From the NCBI RefSeq assembly GCF_003865135.1, contig NZ_BHZC01000001.1:4278001-4342000 (forward strand): a stretch of DNA of 64,000 bases, read 5' to 3'. The DNA comes from Streptomyces chrestomyceticus JCM 4735. Its GTDB lineage: Bacteria; Actinomycetota; Actinomycetes; Streptomycetales; Streptomycetaceae. Under the pieces are notes generated by a model, which was given only the letters and a program-made list of their open reading frames with translations, did not search any database and was not told the origin of the DNA. The position numbers and the translations under genes are program-made. Of the stretch, positions 27,912 through 35,909 are shown piece by piece (position 1 is the stretch's first letter; each line of letters starts with the position of its first letter).

Positions 27912-28631
27912 TCAGCGCTTGGCGTGCCGGCCGCGGCGGCCGTCGTTGCCCGGCTGGCGGGGCGGCTGGACGGCGCCCGTGGGGTCGTACGGCGCCTGGG
28001 CGGCGGCCTTCTTGTTCTTGCCGCGGGCGCGCAGGTACTCGATGGCGATCGGGACGACCGAGATCAGCACGATCGCGACGAGGATCAGCTCGATGTGCTT
28101 GTGGACGAACTCGATGTTGCCCAGGGACGCGCCGAGCAGGGTGACACCGGCGCCCCACAGGGTGCCGCCGATGACGTTGAAGGTGATGAACGAGCGGTAG
28201 TTCATCTTGCTCACGCCCGCGATGATGGGCGTGAAGGTCCGGACGATCGGTACGAAGCGGGCCAGGATCAGCGACTTCGGCCCGTGCTTCTCGAAGAACT
28301 CGTGCGCCTTCTCCACGTTCTCCTGCTTGAAGAGCTTGGAGTCCGGGCGCTTGAACAGCGAGGGCCCGACCTTGCGGCCGAAGAGATAACCGGCCTGGTC
28401 ACCGAGGACCGCCGCGAGCACGATCAGCAGACACACCAGCCACAGCGGCTTGTCCAGCTTGTCGGTCGTCACCAGCAGACCGGTGGTGAACAGGAGCGAG
28501 TCGCCCGGCAGGAAGAAGCCGATCAGCAGGCCGGACTCCGCGAAGACGATGATCAGCACGCCGATCAGCCCGAACGTGCCGATCAGATAGTCCGGGTCCA
28601 GCCACTGGGGGCCGAGCGCGAGAGTATTCAC
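27912..28631 (-). CDS. DedA family membrane protein (VTT domain)
   Basis: 239-residue integral membrane protein; DedA proteins act in membrane homeostasis, some as undecaprenyl-phosphate or phospholipid flippases. Visible features: IVFAESGLLIGFFLPGDSLLF, GDQAGYLFGRKVGPSLF, FFEKHGPKSLILARFVPIVRTFTPIIAGVSKM (the conserved amphipathic re-entrant region) and two later membrane helices. The C-terminal ~30 residues are basic and Pro-rich. It begins at 28631, 279 bp from the divergent YbjQ-like gene. Confidence 0.9.
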   Translation of the reverse strand: MNTLALGPQWLDPDYLIGTFGLIGVLIIVFAESGLLIGFFLPGDSLLFTTGLLVTTDKLDKPLWLVCLLIVLAAVLGDQAGYLFGRKVGPSLFKRPDSKLFKQENVEKAHEFFEKHGPKSLILARFVPIVRTFTPIIAGVSKMNYRSFITFNVIGGTLWGAGVTLLGASLGNIEFVHKHIELILVAIVLISVVPIAIEYLRARGKNKKAAAQAPYDPTGAVQPPRQPGNDGRRGRHAKR

Positions 28632-28910
28632 GGGGTGAAGGCTCCTGGGTCGAGGGCGCCGGATCGTGCGGTGCGACGGGATGCAGGCGCAGTGTGCGGC
28701 CCAAAGCTATCAACGCCGGATGACGAGCCATGGTTCCAGCCGCCCGCCACGGCCCCGCACACCCCGCGCCGGGCCCCTCCACGGCCGGACATCACCGCCC
28801 CGGTCTCCCCCGCCCCCCCGCTTCCCCCGAACCGGCCCTCCCCCATGAGACGCTCCCCGCCAGGAGCCCGCCGGCCGGGCGGCTCACCGTACGGAGGGAC
28901 AGGACACACG

Positions 28911-29282
28911 ATGGGCATCGAGGAATTCGGCGGCGGCCAGGCCGCACAGGCCGACGTGCTGGTGGTGACGACCAACGACGTCCCCGGATACGAGGTGCAG
29001 CGGGTCATCGGCGAGGTCTTCGGCCTGACGGTGCGCTCCCGGCACCTGGGCAGCCAGATCGGGGCCGGGCTGAAGTCGATGATCGGCGGCGAGCTGAAGG
29101 GCCTGACGAAGACGCTCGTGGAGACCCGCAACCAGGCGATGGAACGGCTGGTGGAACAGGCGCGGGTACGCGGCGCCAACGCGGTGCTGATGTTCCGCTT
29201 CGACGTGACGGAGGCGGCCGACGTCGGCACGGAGGTCTGCGCGTACGGCACCGCCGTCGTGATCGCCCCGAAGAACGCCTGA
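28911..29282 (+). CDS. YbjQ/DUF74 (heavy-metal-binding domain) family protein
   Basis: 123-residue soluble protein of the YbjQ (UPF0145) family, whose function is unknown; some crystal structures show a pentamer. Family blocks are VLVVTTNDVPGYEVQRVIGEVFGLTVRS, GGELKGLTKTLVETRNQAMERLVEQARVRGANAVLMFRFD, and CAYGTAVVI. ATG 28911 is preceded by GGAGGGACAGGA. It is convergent with tipA, with a hairpin between them. Confidence 0.88.
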   Translation: MGIEEFGGGQAAQADVLVVTTNDVPGYEVQRVIGEVFGLTVRSRHLGSQIGAGLKSMIGGELKGLTKTLVETRNQAMERLVEQARVRGANAVLMFRFDVTEAADVGTEVCAYGTAVVIAPKNA

Positions 29283-29333
29283 GGCCGCACCGGGAACGGC
29301 CGGTGCCGGTCGCCGGCCCGCGCGGACAGGCTC

Positions 29334-29368
29334 GTACGGGCCAGGGGTCACACTCCCCTGCCCCGTAC
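29334..29368. terminator. Hairpin between convergent YbjQ-like gene and tipA
   Basis: Arms 29334-29347 and 29355-29368 pair with a single mismatch around a 7-base loop, between the stops at 29282 and 29373. Confidence 0.8.
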
Positions 29369-29372
29369 GGAC

Positions 29373-30131
29373 TCAACTGTTACGTACGGCGTTGGCCAGC
29401 ATCGCGTCCCGCATATAGACCGCCAACCCCGGCCGGATGGCCTCATAAGTGGCGGTGAAGCGCTCGTCCGCGACATACATCTCCCCGAGACAGGTGTGCA
29501 TCTCGTACGAGCAGTCGTAGTAACCGGACGAGATGAACCGGCGGTGCTCCTCGGCCACGTCCATCGCCTCGGCCGAGTCCGCGGGCAGCCCGCTCGCCAT
29601 CACCTCGGCCATCTTCCGGTGGACGGCGTCGAACTCCTCCGTCAGCCGCTTCCAGTCCTCCTTCGTGTAAGAAGCCGTCCGCCGCTGCGACTCCTTGTAC
29701 GCCTCGCTGCTCCCCCAGCGCTCGCGCACCTCGTCGGCATACGCGTCCGGGTCGAAGTCCCCGAACACCTCGAACTTCTCCTCAGGGGTGAGATTGACGC
29801 CCATCTTGCGTGCCTCCATCGCGTGTTCGACGGCGGCGGCCATCGCCTGGAGCTTGCCGATCCGGGCGCTCAGCAGCGCGTGCTGCCGCCGCAGGTGTTC
29901 CCGCGGGTCGGCGTCCGGGTCGTCCAGGAGGGCCGCCACCTCGTCGAGCGGGAAGCCGAGCTCCCGGTAGAACATGATCTGCTGGAGCCGGTCGAGATCG
30001 GCGTCGCCGTAGCGCCGGTGCCCCGCGTGGCTGCGCTCCCCCGGCACCAGCAGCCCGATCTCGTCGTAATGGTGCAACGTACGCACCGTCACCCCGGCGA
30101 ACCCGGCGACCTGCCCCACCGAATAACTCAC
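29373..30131 (-). CDS. tipA: Thiostrepton-responsive MerR regulator TipAL, with internal TipAS start at 29804
   Basis: 252 residues. The N-terminal MerR HTH and dimer helix (SYSVGQVAGFAGVTVRTLHHYDEIGLL onward) is fused to the TipAS drug-recognition domain. GTG 30131 follows GGAGGAGGGCGGGCAG. Met110 (ATG 29804-29802, MGVNLTPEEKF) has its own GGAGG 8 bases upstream, the known position for independent TipAS translation. Cys214 in HTCLGEM, which in S. lividans TipA couples covalently to dehydroalanines of thiopeptides, is conserved, as are EMHTCLGEMYV and AVYMRDAMLANAVR. TipAL activates its own promoter when bound to thiopeptide antibiotics; TipAS sequesters drug. Confidence 0.95.
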   Translation of the reverse strand: MSYSVGQVAGFAGVTVRTLHHYDEIGLLVPGERSHAGHRRYGDADLDRLQQIMFYRELGFPLDEVAALLDDPDADPREHLRRQHALLSARIGKLQAMAAAVEHAMEARKMGVNLTPEEKFEVFGDFDPDAYADEVRERWGSSEAYKESQRRTASYTKEDWKRLTEEFDAVHRKMAEVMASGLPADSAEAMDVAEEHRRFISSGYYDCSYEMHTCLGEMYVADERFTATYEAIRPGLAVYMRDAMLANAVRNS

Positions 30132-30164
30132 CTGCCCGCCCTCCTCCCTCTCGGTACGCACTCC

Positions 30165-30195
30165 ACGATGAGTCCTCACGCCACGTGAGGTGCAA
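30165..30195 (-). promoter_or_regulatory. tipA promoter with MerR-type operator
   Basis: On the minus strand: -35 TTGCAC (30190-30195), a 19-bp spacer and -10 CATCGT (30165-30170). The over-long 19-bp spacer carries a 7-bp inverted repeat CCTCACG/CGTGAGG (30174-30190), the hallmark of MerR-activated promoters, and matches the well-known S. lividans ptipA arrangement (TTGCAC, 19 bp, CAGCGT, from memory). Confidence 0.9.
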
Positions 30196-30250
30196 GTCCG
30201 TATACCGGAAAGCTGTGGGACGGATGGGGCACGAGTGGCATCCTGCCGCC

Positions 30251-30925
30251 ATGCTGGGGATAACCGATCTTCCGACCTACCTGGCGGGCCTCGCGCTCAT
30301 CGTTCTGCTGCCGGGCCCGAACTCGCTGTACGTCGTCTCCGTGGCCGCCCGCCGCGGCCCGCGCGTCGCCTATCGCGCGGCGGCCGGCGTCCTGTGCGGC
30401 GACACCGTCCTGATGACCCTGTCGGCGGGCGGCGTGGCCTCACTCCTCCAGGCCAGCCCGGTCCTCTTCACCATCGTCAAATTCGCCGGCGCGGGCTACC
30501 TCACCTGGCTGGCCGTGGGCATGCTGCGCGGCGCATGGGCCCTGTGGCGCAACCGGGAGACCGCGAAGACCCTGCGCAAGCAGGCCACCTCCGACGAAGC
30601 CCCTGCCCCCAAGGAGGCCCGCGAACGCCCGTACCGCCGGGCCCTGGTCATCAGCCTCCTCAACCCCAAGGCCATCCTTTTCTTCATCTCCTTCTTCGTC
30701 CAGTTCGTCGACCCCACCTACGCCCACCCCGTCCTCTCCTTCCTCACCCTCGGCGCCTGGGCCCAGCTCTTCAGCCTCACCTACCTCTCCGTCCTCATCT
30801 TCAGCGGCACCTACCTCGCCGCCACCTTCCGCCGCCGCAAACGCCTCACCGCCGGCCTGTCGGCGGGCGCGGGCGCAGCATTCCTGGGCTTCGCGGCGAA
30901 GCTGTCACTGGCGAGTGGGGGCTGA
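30251..30925 (+). CDS. LysE/LeuE family amino-acid exporter
   Basis: 224-residue membrane protein of the LysE/RhtB type with six hydrophobic segments. It opens with YLAGLALIVLLPGPNSLYVVSVAARRGPRVAYRAAAG, the family's N-terminal signature, and contains LLNPKAILFFISFFVQFVD. The family exports basic or branched amino acids or homoserine; substrate unknown. ATG 30251 is preferred; an in-frame ATG at 30224 would add a short charged extension. It is divergent from tipA (119 bp), and in S. coelicolor a LysE-type gene also neighbours tipA. Confidence 0.87.
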   Translation: MLGITDLPTYLAGLALIVLLPGPNSLYVVSVAARRGPRVAYRAAAGVLCGDTVLMTLSAGGVASLLQASPVLFTIVKFAGAGYLTWLAVGMLRGAWALWRNRETAKTLRKQATSDEAPAPKEARERPYRRALVISLLNPKAILFFISFFVQFVDPTYAHPVLSFLTLGAWAQLFSLTYLSVLIFSGTYLAATFRRRKRLTAGLSAGAGAAFLGFAAKLSLASGG

Positions 30926-31029
30926 CACACAAAGACATGGCCGCGTGGGCCCCGGCCCGGTTCGGGCACCCTGCTCTCCGGTGCCTCGGCCGGGCAAGCC
31001 GCCCTGCCACGGCCGCCGGGCCCGGCCCG

Positions 31030-31506
31030 CTAATCCCGCGTGGCACCCGCCGGCCAGATGACATCGACCGGCACCCCGGTACGCCGGGCGTGGACGACCA
31101 CATCGGCCGTCCCACCGAACCCGCGCGCCGCCTTGCCGTCCCACACCGCCAGCAGCCGGTCGACGAGCCCCACGAGGATCTCGCTCCCTGCCATGTGAGC
31201 CTCCGGGCAGGACTCCCGGGCGCCGGTCCGGTGCACTTTCATTGCCCGTCCGAGGAGACCGTCATAGGTGGCGCGGTGGTCGTCAGGAAGTCCGGATCGG
31301 TAACCCTCTGCCGGCACCACAGCTTCGATACGCCCTCCCAGTAAGAGCACGATCTCGGCGAACCACGCATCAGGGCCGTCGGCGAGGCACGAGACACCGC
31401 ACAGTTCCGCAGGCTCGTACTGCCGTAGGAGCGCCTGCATCTCGCCCCGCACCGCCTCTTCCGTGGCTGCGGAGAGCCCTCTGTGCCCCGTGATGCCCAC
31501 TCGCAC
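31030..31506 (-). CDS. SLOG-like Rossmann-fold protein, function unknown
   Basis: 158 residues beginning MRVGITGHRGLSAATEEAVRGEM, the pattern of SLOG/YpsA/DprA-like nucleotide-binding domains, with a central VSCLADGPDAWFAEIVLLLGGRIEAVVPAEGY and a final LLAVWDGKAARGFGGTADVVVHARRTG, typical of TIR-like and LOG-like nucleotide ligand proteins. Such domains bind nucleotides or derivatives, often in conflict or stress systems. It stands beside a WhiJ-like regulatory set but on the same strand as the HATPase gene (72 bp downstream of it), so the two may be co-transcribed. Function cannot be assigned. Confidence 0.75.
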   Translation of the reverse strand: MRVGITGHRGLSAATEEAVRGEMQALLRQYEPAELCGVSCLADGPDAWFAEIVLLLGGRIEAVVPAEGYRSGLPDDHRATYDGLLGRAMKVHRTGARESCPEAHMAGSEILVGLVDRLLAVWDGKAARGFGGTADVVVHARRTGVPVDVIWPAGATRD

Positions 31507-31578
31507 GGTACCTCCCTCTCACGGCCCCCAGGTCAGGTCAGGTACGGCATCTGCCCGGCCCCTGTGGTCGAGCGCGAA

Positions 31579-31986
31579 TCACACGCCCTTACGCGTCCGC
31601 CGTTCGGCGTTGGGCCGGTAGACACCCCATCGTGTCGCGAGCGCCTCGACCATGCACAGACCACGACCCGACTCCCCCGGATCGGTCAGCCGCCGTGCCG
31701 GATCACTGTCCGGCGCGTCGTCCCACACGGCCACGCGTACGCGGCTGTGCTGTACGGAGACGTCCAGGCGCACGACAGGCGCCGATGTGTGCAGGTAGAC
31801 GTTGGTGACCAGTTCGCTCACCATCACGCTCACGTCGTCGATGACTTCCGTGTGCCCCGTCAGAGCGAGCAGGTCGGTGACCACGGTCCGGGCAATCTTC
31901 GGGGCGGCATCGCCGCTGGGCAGTTCGAAACGGAACCTACGTCGTGCTTCGGGGAGTTCGGTGAGTCGTGATGGTGCGAGGGTCAT
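31579..31986 (-). CDS. ATP-binding anti-sigma-type protein (HATPase_c_2)
   Basis: 135-residue GHKL-ATPase domain of the RsbW/SpoIIAB type without a partner domain. The N-box lies in DVSVMVSELVTNVYLHT and the G1/G2 region in WDDAPDSDPARR...GESGRGLCMVEALATRWGV. In Streptomyces such proteins are abundant and often sit beside XRE/DUF5753 regulators and DUF397 proteins, as here. ATG 31986 has GGGAG about 9 bases upstream; the frame is open further but lacks likeness. It is divergent from the XRE gene across a region with paired GTAGCTAC palindromes. Confidence 0.85.
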   Translation of the reverse strand: MTLAPSRLTELPEARRRFRFELPSGDAAPKIARTVVTDLLALTGHTEVIDDVSVMVSELVTNVYLHTSAPVVRLDVSVQHSRVRVAVWDDAPDSDPARRLTDPGESGRGLCMVEALATRWGVYRPNAERRTRKGV

Positions 31987-32134
31987 TGCCGCATCTCCCA
32001 ACGCGGTCGTGCGCGCCGCCCGCCGCCGCGGATCCAGCCACTGCGGGTACGCGAAGTCGTGCGCGTGTGCCCGCACTTCGGCCTTTCGGCTCGCGGCGCC
32101 GCGCTGACAGGACCATAGGACAGGAGGGATCAAC

Positions 32135-32159
32135 GTAGCTACCTCCGTAGCGTAGCTAC
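32135..32159. promoter_or_regulatory. Candidate operator: two GTAGCTAC palindromes between HATPase and XRE genes
   Basis: The self-complementary octamer GTAGCTAC occurs at 32135-32142 and 32152-32159, 17 bp centre to centre, with a further GTAGC at 32147-32151. It lies in the divergent control region; autoregulation by the XRE protein is inferred. Confidence 0.55.
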
Positions 32160-32205
32160 ATTGATCCGGTGGACCAGTTCACCCGTCAGGGGCACACTTA
32201 CGCCC

Positions 32206-33057
32206 ATGCCACCGAGGACAGTCACCACAGCTCGTCAGCGACGACTCGGTGCGGAACTGCGACGTCTGAGGGAAGCCGCCGGCCACAACAGCCGCGAGGC
32301 CGCTGCCCTGCTCGGCATCGACCACACCAAGGTCAGCCACATGGAGACCGCCCGGTTCGGCGTCAGCGGTGACCGCATTCGCGCCCTCGCCTGCGTGTAC
32401 GGCTGCGATGACCAAGCACACATCGAGGCACTGATCAGCATCGCCGAGGACCGCACGAAAGGCTGGTGGCTCGAATACGCTGAGGCGCTGCCCGCCGACT
32501 TCCTCGACCTGGCGGAGCTCGAACACCACGCACGCGGAATGCGCACGTATCAGATCGCGCACATCCCTGGCCTCCTTCAGACCGAGGACCACATCAAAGC
32601 CATCTTCGCCGAGTGCGATCCCCCTCTACTGGGCGAAGATCTCGACCGGCGCATACAGCACCGCGTGCGACGTCAAGCCGTACTCGAAAAGGAATGGCCG
32701 CCAAAGTACGAGGCAGTGATTCACGAGGCTGCCCTACGGATGCAGTTCGGCGGCACGAAGACCGCCAAGGCACAGCTTGAGCATCTGATCGCCATGGGCG
32801 ACCGCGACCACATCACGATTCAGGTGATCCCGTTCACCGCCGGAGGTTTCGCCGGATCGGGCCAGTCGATCTTCTACGCGCAAGGGGACGTGGCACAGCT
32901 CGACACGGTGCAGCTTGACGCTACGCACGGGATTTCACTCCTCGACTCCCCAACACAGTTGCGGAACTACCGGAAGCTCCTGGACCGCATGAAGGCCAAA
33001 GCGTTGCCGGTGGGCGAATCCCGCTCCTTCATCCACACCATCACAGGACAGTTGTGA
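32206..33057 (+). CDS. XRE-family regulator with DUF5753 (WhiJ-like)
   Basis: 283 residues. N-terminal HTH_31/XRE domain RRLGAELRRLREAAGHNSREAAALLGIDHTKVSHMETARFGVS, then the DUF5753 domain with IPGLLQTEDHIKAIF, RRIQHRVRRQAVLEKEWPPKYEAVIHEAALR and VIPFTAGG. Family members such as WhiJ repress development genes together with a small DUF397 partner encoded next door, which is the arrangement here (stop 33057, partner at 33067). ATG 32206 gives the usual N-terminus; the ribosome-binding site is weak (AGGGG, 13-14 bases away). Confidence 0.9.
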   Translation: MPPRTVTTARQRRLGAELRRLREAAGHNSREAAALLGIDHTKVSHMETARFGVSGDRIRALACVYGCDDQAHIEALISIAEDRTKGWWLEYAEALPADFLDLAELEHHARGMRTYQIAHIPGLLQTEDHIKAIFAECDPPLLGEDLDRRIQHRVRRQAVLEKEWPPKYEAVIHEAALRMQFGGTKTAKAQLEHLIAMGDRDHITIQVIPFTAGGFAGSGQSIFYAQGDVAQLDTVQLDATHGISLLDSPTQLRNYRKLLDRMKAKALPVGESRSFIHTITGQL

Positions 33058-33066
33058 GAGGCATAA

Positions 33067-33258
33067 ATGTCACAGAATGATTGGCAGATCTCCACGTACT
33101 GCCAGGCCGGGAACTCATGTATCGCAGTTCGCCGCAGCGCTGAAGCCGTCCAGATCCGAGAGAGTGCCCACCCCGCCGAGGTCATAGTGACGGCTCCCGA
33201 AAATTTGCGCGACTTCGTTCTGCGCGTCAAGGCGGGAGCATACGACCGCCCGATCTAG
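33067..33258 (+). CDS. DUF397 protein, partner of the adjacent XRE regulator
   Basis: 63 residues beginning MSQNDWQISTYCQAGNSCIAVRR and ending FVLRVKAGAYD, matching the DUF397 pattern (WxxS, CxxV, IRES...). It starts 9 bp after the XRE gene stop, so it is co-transcribed. DUF397 proteins are thought to antagonise their cognate XRE partner. The first half is slightly divergent from the family consensus (STYCQAGNSC in place of SSYSxxxxxC). Confidence 0.88.
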   Translation: MSQNDWQISTYCQAGNSCIAVRRSAEAVQIRESAHPAEVIVTAPENLRDFVLRVKAGAYDRPI

Positions 33259-33422
33259 CCAACCCCGCTCGTCGCTCCCCTCGCCTTGCCTGGTGAGGAG
33301 AGCTCTTGCATCTGACGCGAAATCGACCGGGCACCCACATCGAGTAGCTCTATTGCTCCCCGCGCAGCGTTACAGCTACGTTCGCTGGTGTCGGCCCTCG
33401 CCCCACGAGAGGTGGTCGAACC

Positions 33423-33851
33423 ATGCCCATGATGTCCTGCGGCGCACCCGCCCAGGAGACGTCTCCGCCCGCGTCCCACCCAACTTTCCCCGGCACCAGC
33501 CGCGCAGCCGCACACGCCCGTACCTACGCGCGACAGATCGCCGAACGGTCCGTACCCGGCATCGCCGAGGGACCGGTCCGCGATGTCGAACTTGTCGTCA
33601 GCGAACTGGTCGCCAACGCCATCCGCTAGGGGACCGAACCGGGAGACCGCATCACCGTGGCCGTGACCGCCTCCCTGAGCGGAGTACGGATCGAGGTGCA
33701 CGATCCCGTCCGGCGCCGCCCCCGTCACAAGCCCCGTAACCCAGCCCGCCGAAGAGGTCGTGGCCTGCTCGTCGTCGGAGCTCTCGCAAACAGTTGGGGC
33801 GTGGCCGACCGCCCACTCGGGAAGATCGTGTGGGCGGAGCCGGCATGGTGA
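33423..33851 (+). pseudogene. HATPase_c_2 anti-sigma-like gene interrupted by an in-frame TAG
   Basis: One frame runs from ATG 33423 to TGA at 33849-33851 but carries TAG at 33627-33629. The upstream half ends VRDVELVVSELVANAIR and the downstream half resumes GTEPGDRITVAV...RRRGRGLLVVGALANSWGV...KIVWAEPAW, together a full 142-residue HATPase domain (N-box and GRGL box). A CAG-to-TAG or double change of His CAC would explain it. The break falls just after the N-box, so the protein should be inactive unless the stop is read through. It completes the WhiJ-like neighbourhood as a second HATPase. Confidence 0.85.
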
Positions 33852-33891
33852 CCTGTGTGGCGGGCCCCGTCCGGCCCGTACCCGTACCGAC

Positions 33892-34941
33892 TCAGATCCC
33901 CGCAGCCTCGATCACGAACAACGCATCCGCCGTCGGCAGCGGAGTGAGACCGGTGATTTTGAAGCCGGCCGTGGCGCACAGGTCCTCGAAGTCGGCGCGG
34001 GTGCGTTCCCGGCCGCCGACAGTGACGAGCATGTTGAGGTCGCTCATGTAGGGCAGGGCGGTCGCGCCGGGCCGTACCGTGTCGCCGAGGACCGGTTCGA
34101 TGATCACCAGTCGGCCGTCCGGGGGCAGCACCTGCCGGATGTGGCCCAGGATGCCGGCGCACTGCTCGTCGTTCCAGTCGTGGAGGACGCTCTTGAGCAG
34201 GTACAGGTCGCCGCCGGGCGGTGCGGCCGCGAAGAAGTCGCCGGGCTCCAGGGTGACGCGGTCGGCGACCCCCGCGGCGGCCAGTTTCGCGGGGGCCTGG
34301 GCGAGGCCCTCGGGGCTGTCGTAGATCATGCCGCGCGGTGCGGGGTGGGCCCGCAGGATCGCGGCGAGGAGGGTGCCGTCGCCGCCTCCCACGTCGACGA
34401 CGGTGGTGAAGCGGCCGAAGTCGTAGTGCGGCGGCACGTGCTGGGCGGCGGTGTGGGTGCGCTGGCCCATCGCGGCGTTGAACGCGCGCGACAGTTCCGG
34501 TTCGTCCTTGAGGTGGCTGAAGAAGTCCGTACCGAAGATCGCGTCGAAGGCGGGCGCGCCGCTGCGCACGCTGTCCGCCACCCGCTCCCGGGCGCGGGTC
34601 ATGAACGGCTCGCAGAAGACGCCGGCCAGGGTGGCCATGGAGTCGGGGGTGTCGCGGCGCAGCAGCGCCCCGGCGGCGGTGGCCCCGAAGACGCCCGCTT
34701 CGTGTTCGGTGAGCAGGTCCAGGGCGGCCAGGGCGCGCAGCAGGCGCAGGGTGGCCTGCGGGTCGGTGCCGCACGAAGCCGCCACGTCGGCCGCCGTACG
34801 GGTGCCGTCGCCGATACGGTCCAGTACACCCAGCCGGACGCCCGCACCCACGGCGTACGTGGCCAACTGTCCGAACAGCAGCCGGGAGACGGTGGCGCGG
34901 GCCTCGCGGGCCGGCGTGGCCCGTTCCTCGTTCGCTTCCAC
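33892..34941 (-). CDS. SAM-dependent O-methyltransferase (acetylserotonin/polyketide O-MT family)
   Basis: 349 residues. N-terminal winged-helix dimerisation region FGQLATYAVGAGVRLGVLDRIGDGTRTAADVAASCGTDP, then the Methyltransf_2 core VVDVGGGDGTLLAAILRAHP, YLLKSVLHDWNDEQC (general-base His in LHDW) and RLVIIEPVL. The family methylates phenolic hydroxyls of polyketides or N-acetylserotonin; the substrate here is unknown and no polyketide genes are near. GTG 34941 (VEANEER) is chosen for the GAAGGAG 6 bases upstream. It is divergent from wrbA. Confidence 0.88.
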   Translation of the reverse strand: MEANEERATPAREARATVSRLLFGQLATYAVGAGVRLGVLDRIGDGTRTAADVAASCGTDPQATLRLLRALAALDLLTEHEAGVFGATAAGALLRRDTPDSMATLAGVFCEPFMTRARERVADSVRSGAPAFDAIFGTDFFSHLKDEPELSRAFNAAMGQRTHTAAQHVPPHYDFGRFTTVVDVGGGDGTLLAAILRAHPAPRGMIYDSPEGLAQAPAKLAAAGVADRVTLEPGDFFAAAPPGGDLYLLKSVLHDWNDEQCAGILGHIRQVLPPDGRLVIIEPVLGDTVRPGATALPYMSDLNMLVTVGGRERTRADFEDLCATAGFKITGLTPLPTADALFVIEAAGI

Positions 34942-35258
34942 GTCGGCTCCTTCGGGTCGCCTCGGGCACCGCTCCCGCGCCGTACCCGTGGCCGGGTGAC
35001 GGCACGGCGGGGCAGGCGGATCCGTGTCCCCCGTCCCGCGCGATAAGTCAGGCAAAACTAAGTTCCTGTACGGGGTGGCGCAATACCCACGTCATGCGGC
35101 ACGGGGCGTAGTTGTTGACGGTTCACCCATGCCGCGCGACGGTGGGGAGTGTGGGGGCGGGGCGCCCGCCGTTCCCGAGTGTCACGCGATCGGGTGCGAG
35201 GGCGGGCGCGCCGAATGCCCCTTATGCACGTATCGTCGCCACCGTAGGAGGTGTCGTC
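34942..35258. other. Divergent control region between the O-methyltransferase gene and wrbA
   Basis: 317 bp without a gene. On the minus strand, 35043-35061 reads TTAGTTTTGCCTGACTTAT, which agrees at 13 of 19 positions with the actinobacterial iron box (DmdR/IdeR) as I remember it. The wrbA side has TAGGAGGTG just before its start. Confidence 0.35.
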
Positions 35259-35894
35259 ATGACCGAGCCCAACGACCGCACCACTGTCCGTCTCGCCGTC
35301 GTCTACTACTCCTCGACCGGTACGGTCACCGGACTCGCCAAGGCCGTCGCGGACGCCGCCGAGAAGGCCGGCGCCGAGGTGCGGCTCCGTAAGGCCGCCG
35401 AGCTGGCGCCGCGGGCCGCCATCGAGTCGAACCCCGCCTGGGCCGAGAACGTCCGCGCGACCGCCGACATCGCCGAGGCGACCCCCGACGACATGGTCTG
35501 GGCGGATGCCGTGATCTTCGGCTCCCCCACCCGGTACGGCAACATCGCCTCGCAGCTCAAGCAGTTCATCGACACGCTGGGCGGGCTCTGGCAGGAGGGC
35601 AAGCTGGCCGACAAGGTCTACAGCGGCTTCACCGCCTCGGCCACCAAGCACGGCGGCCAGGAGTCCACCCTGCTCGCGCTCTACACCACGATCCACCACT
35701 TCGGCGGCATCGTCGTGGCCCCCGGTTACACCGACCCCGCCAAGTTCGCCGACGGCAATCCGTACGGCACCTCGCACGTCGGCGGCCCCGAGACGCCCCT
35801 CGACGACGAGGCCCGGACCGCCGCCGGCATCCAGGCGCGGCGTGTCGTGAAGTTCACCCGCGCCCTGAAGGCGGGGCTATCCCCGGACGGGTGA
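35259..35894 (+). CDS. wrbA: NAD(P)H:quinone oxidoreductase, WrbA type IV
   Basis: 211-residue flavodoxin-like FMN protein that reduces quinones by two electrons, limiting redox cycling. Phosphate-binding loop YYSSTGTVTGLAK near residue 17; family blocks WADAVIFGSPTRYGNIASQLKQFIDTLGGLW, FTASATKHGGQESTLLALYTTIHHFGGIVVAPGY and YGTSHVGG. ATG 35259 follows TAGGAGGTG by 7 bases. The glutamate decarboxylase gene begins 15 bp after its stop, implying an operon. Confidence 0.92.
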   Translation: MTEPNDRTTVRLAVVYYSSTGTVTGLAKAVADAAEKAGAEVRLRKAAELAPRAAIESNPAWAENVRATADIAEATPDDMVWADAVIFGSPTRYGNIASQLKQFIDTLGGLWQEGKLADKVYSGFTASATKHGGQESTLLALYTTIHHFGGIVVAPGYTDPAKFADGNPYGTSHVGGPETPLDDEARTAAGIQARRVVKFTRALKAGLSPDG

Positions 35895-35909
35895 GGGTAC
35901 GCGCGCACC

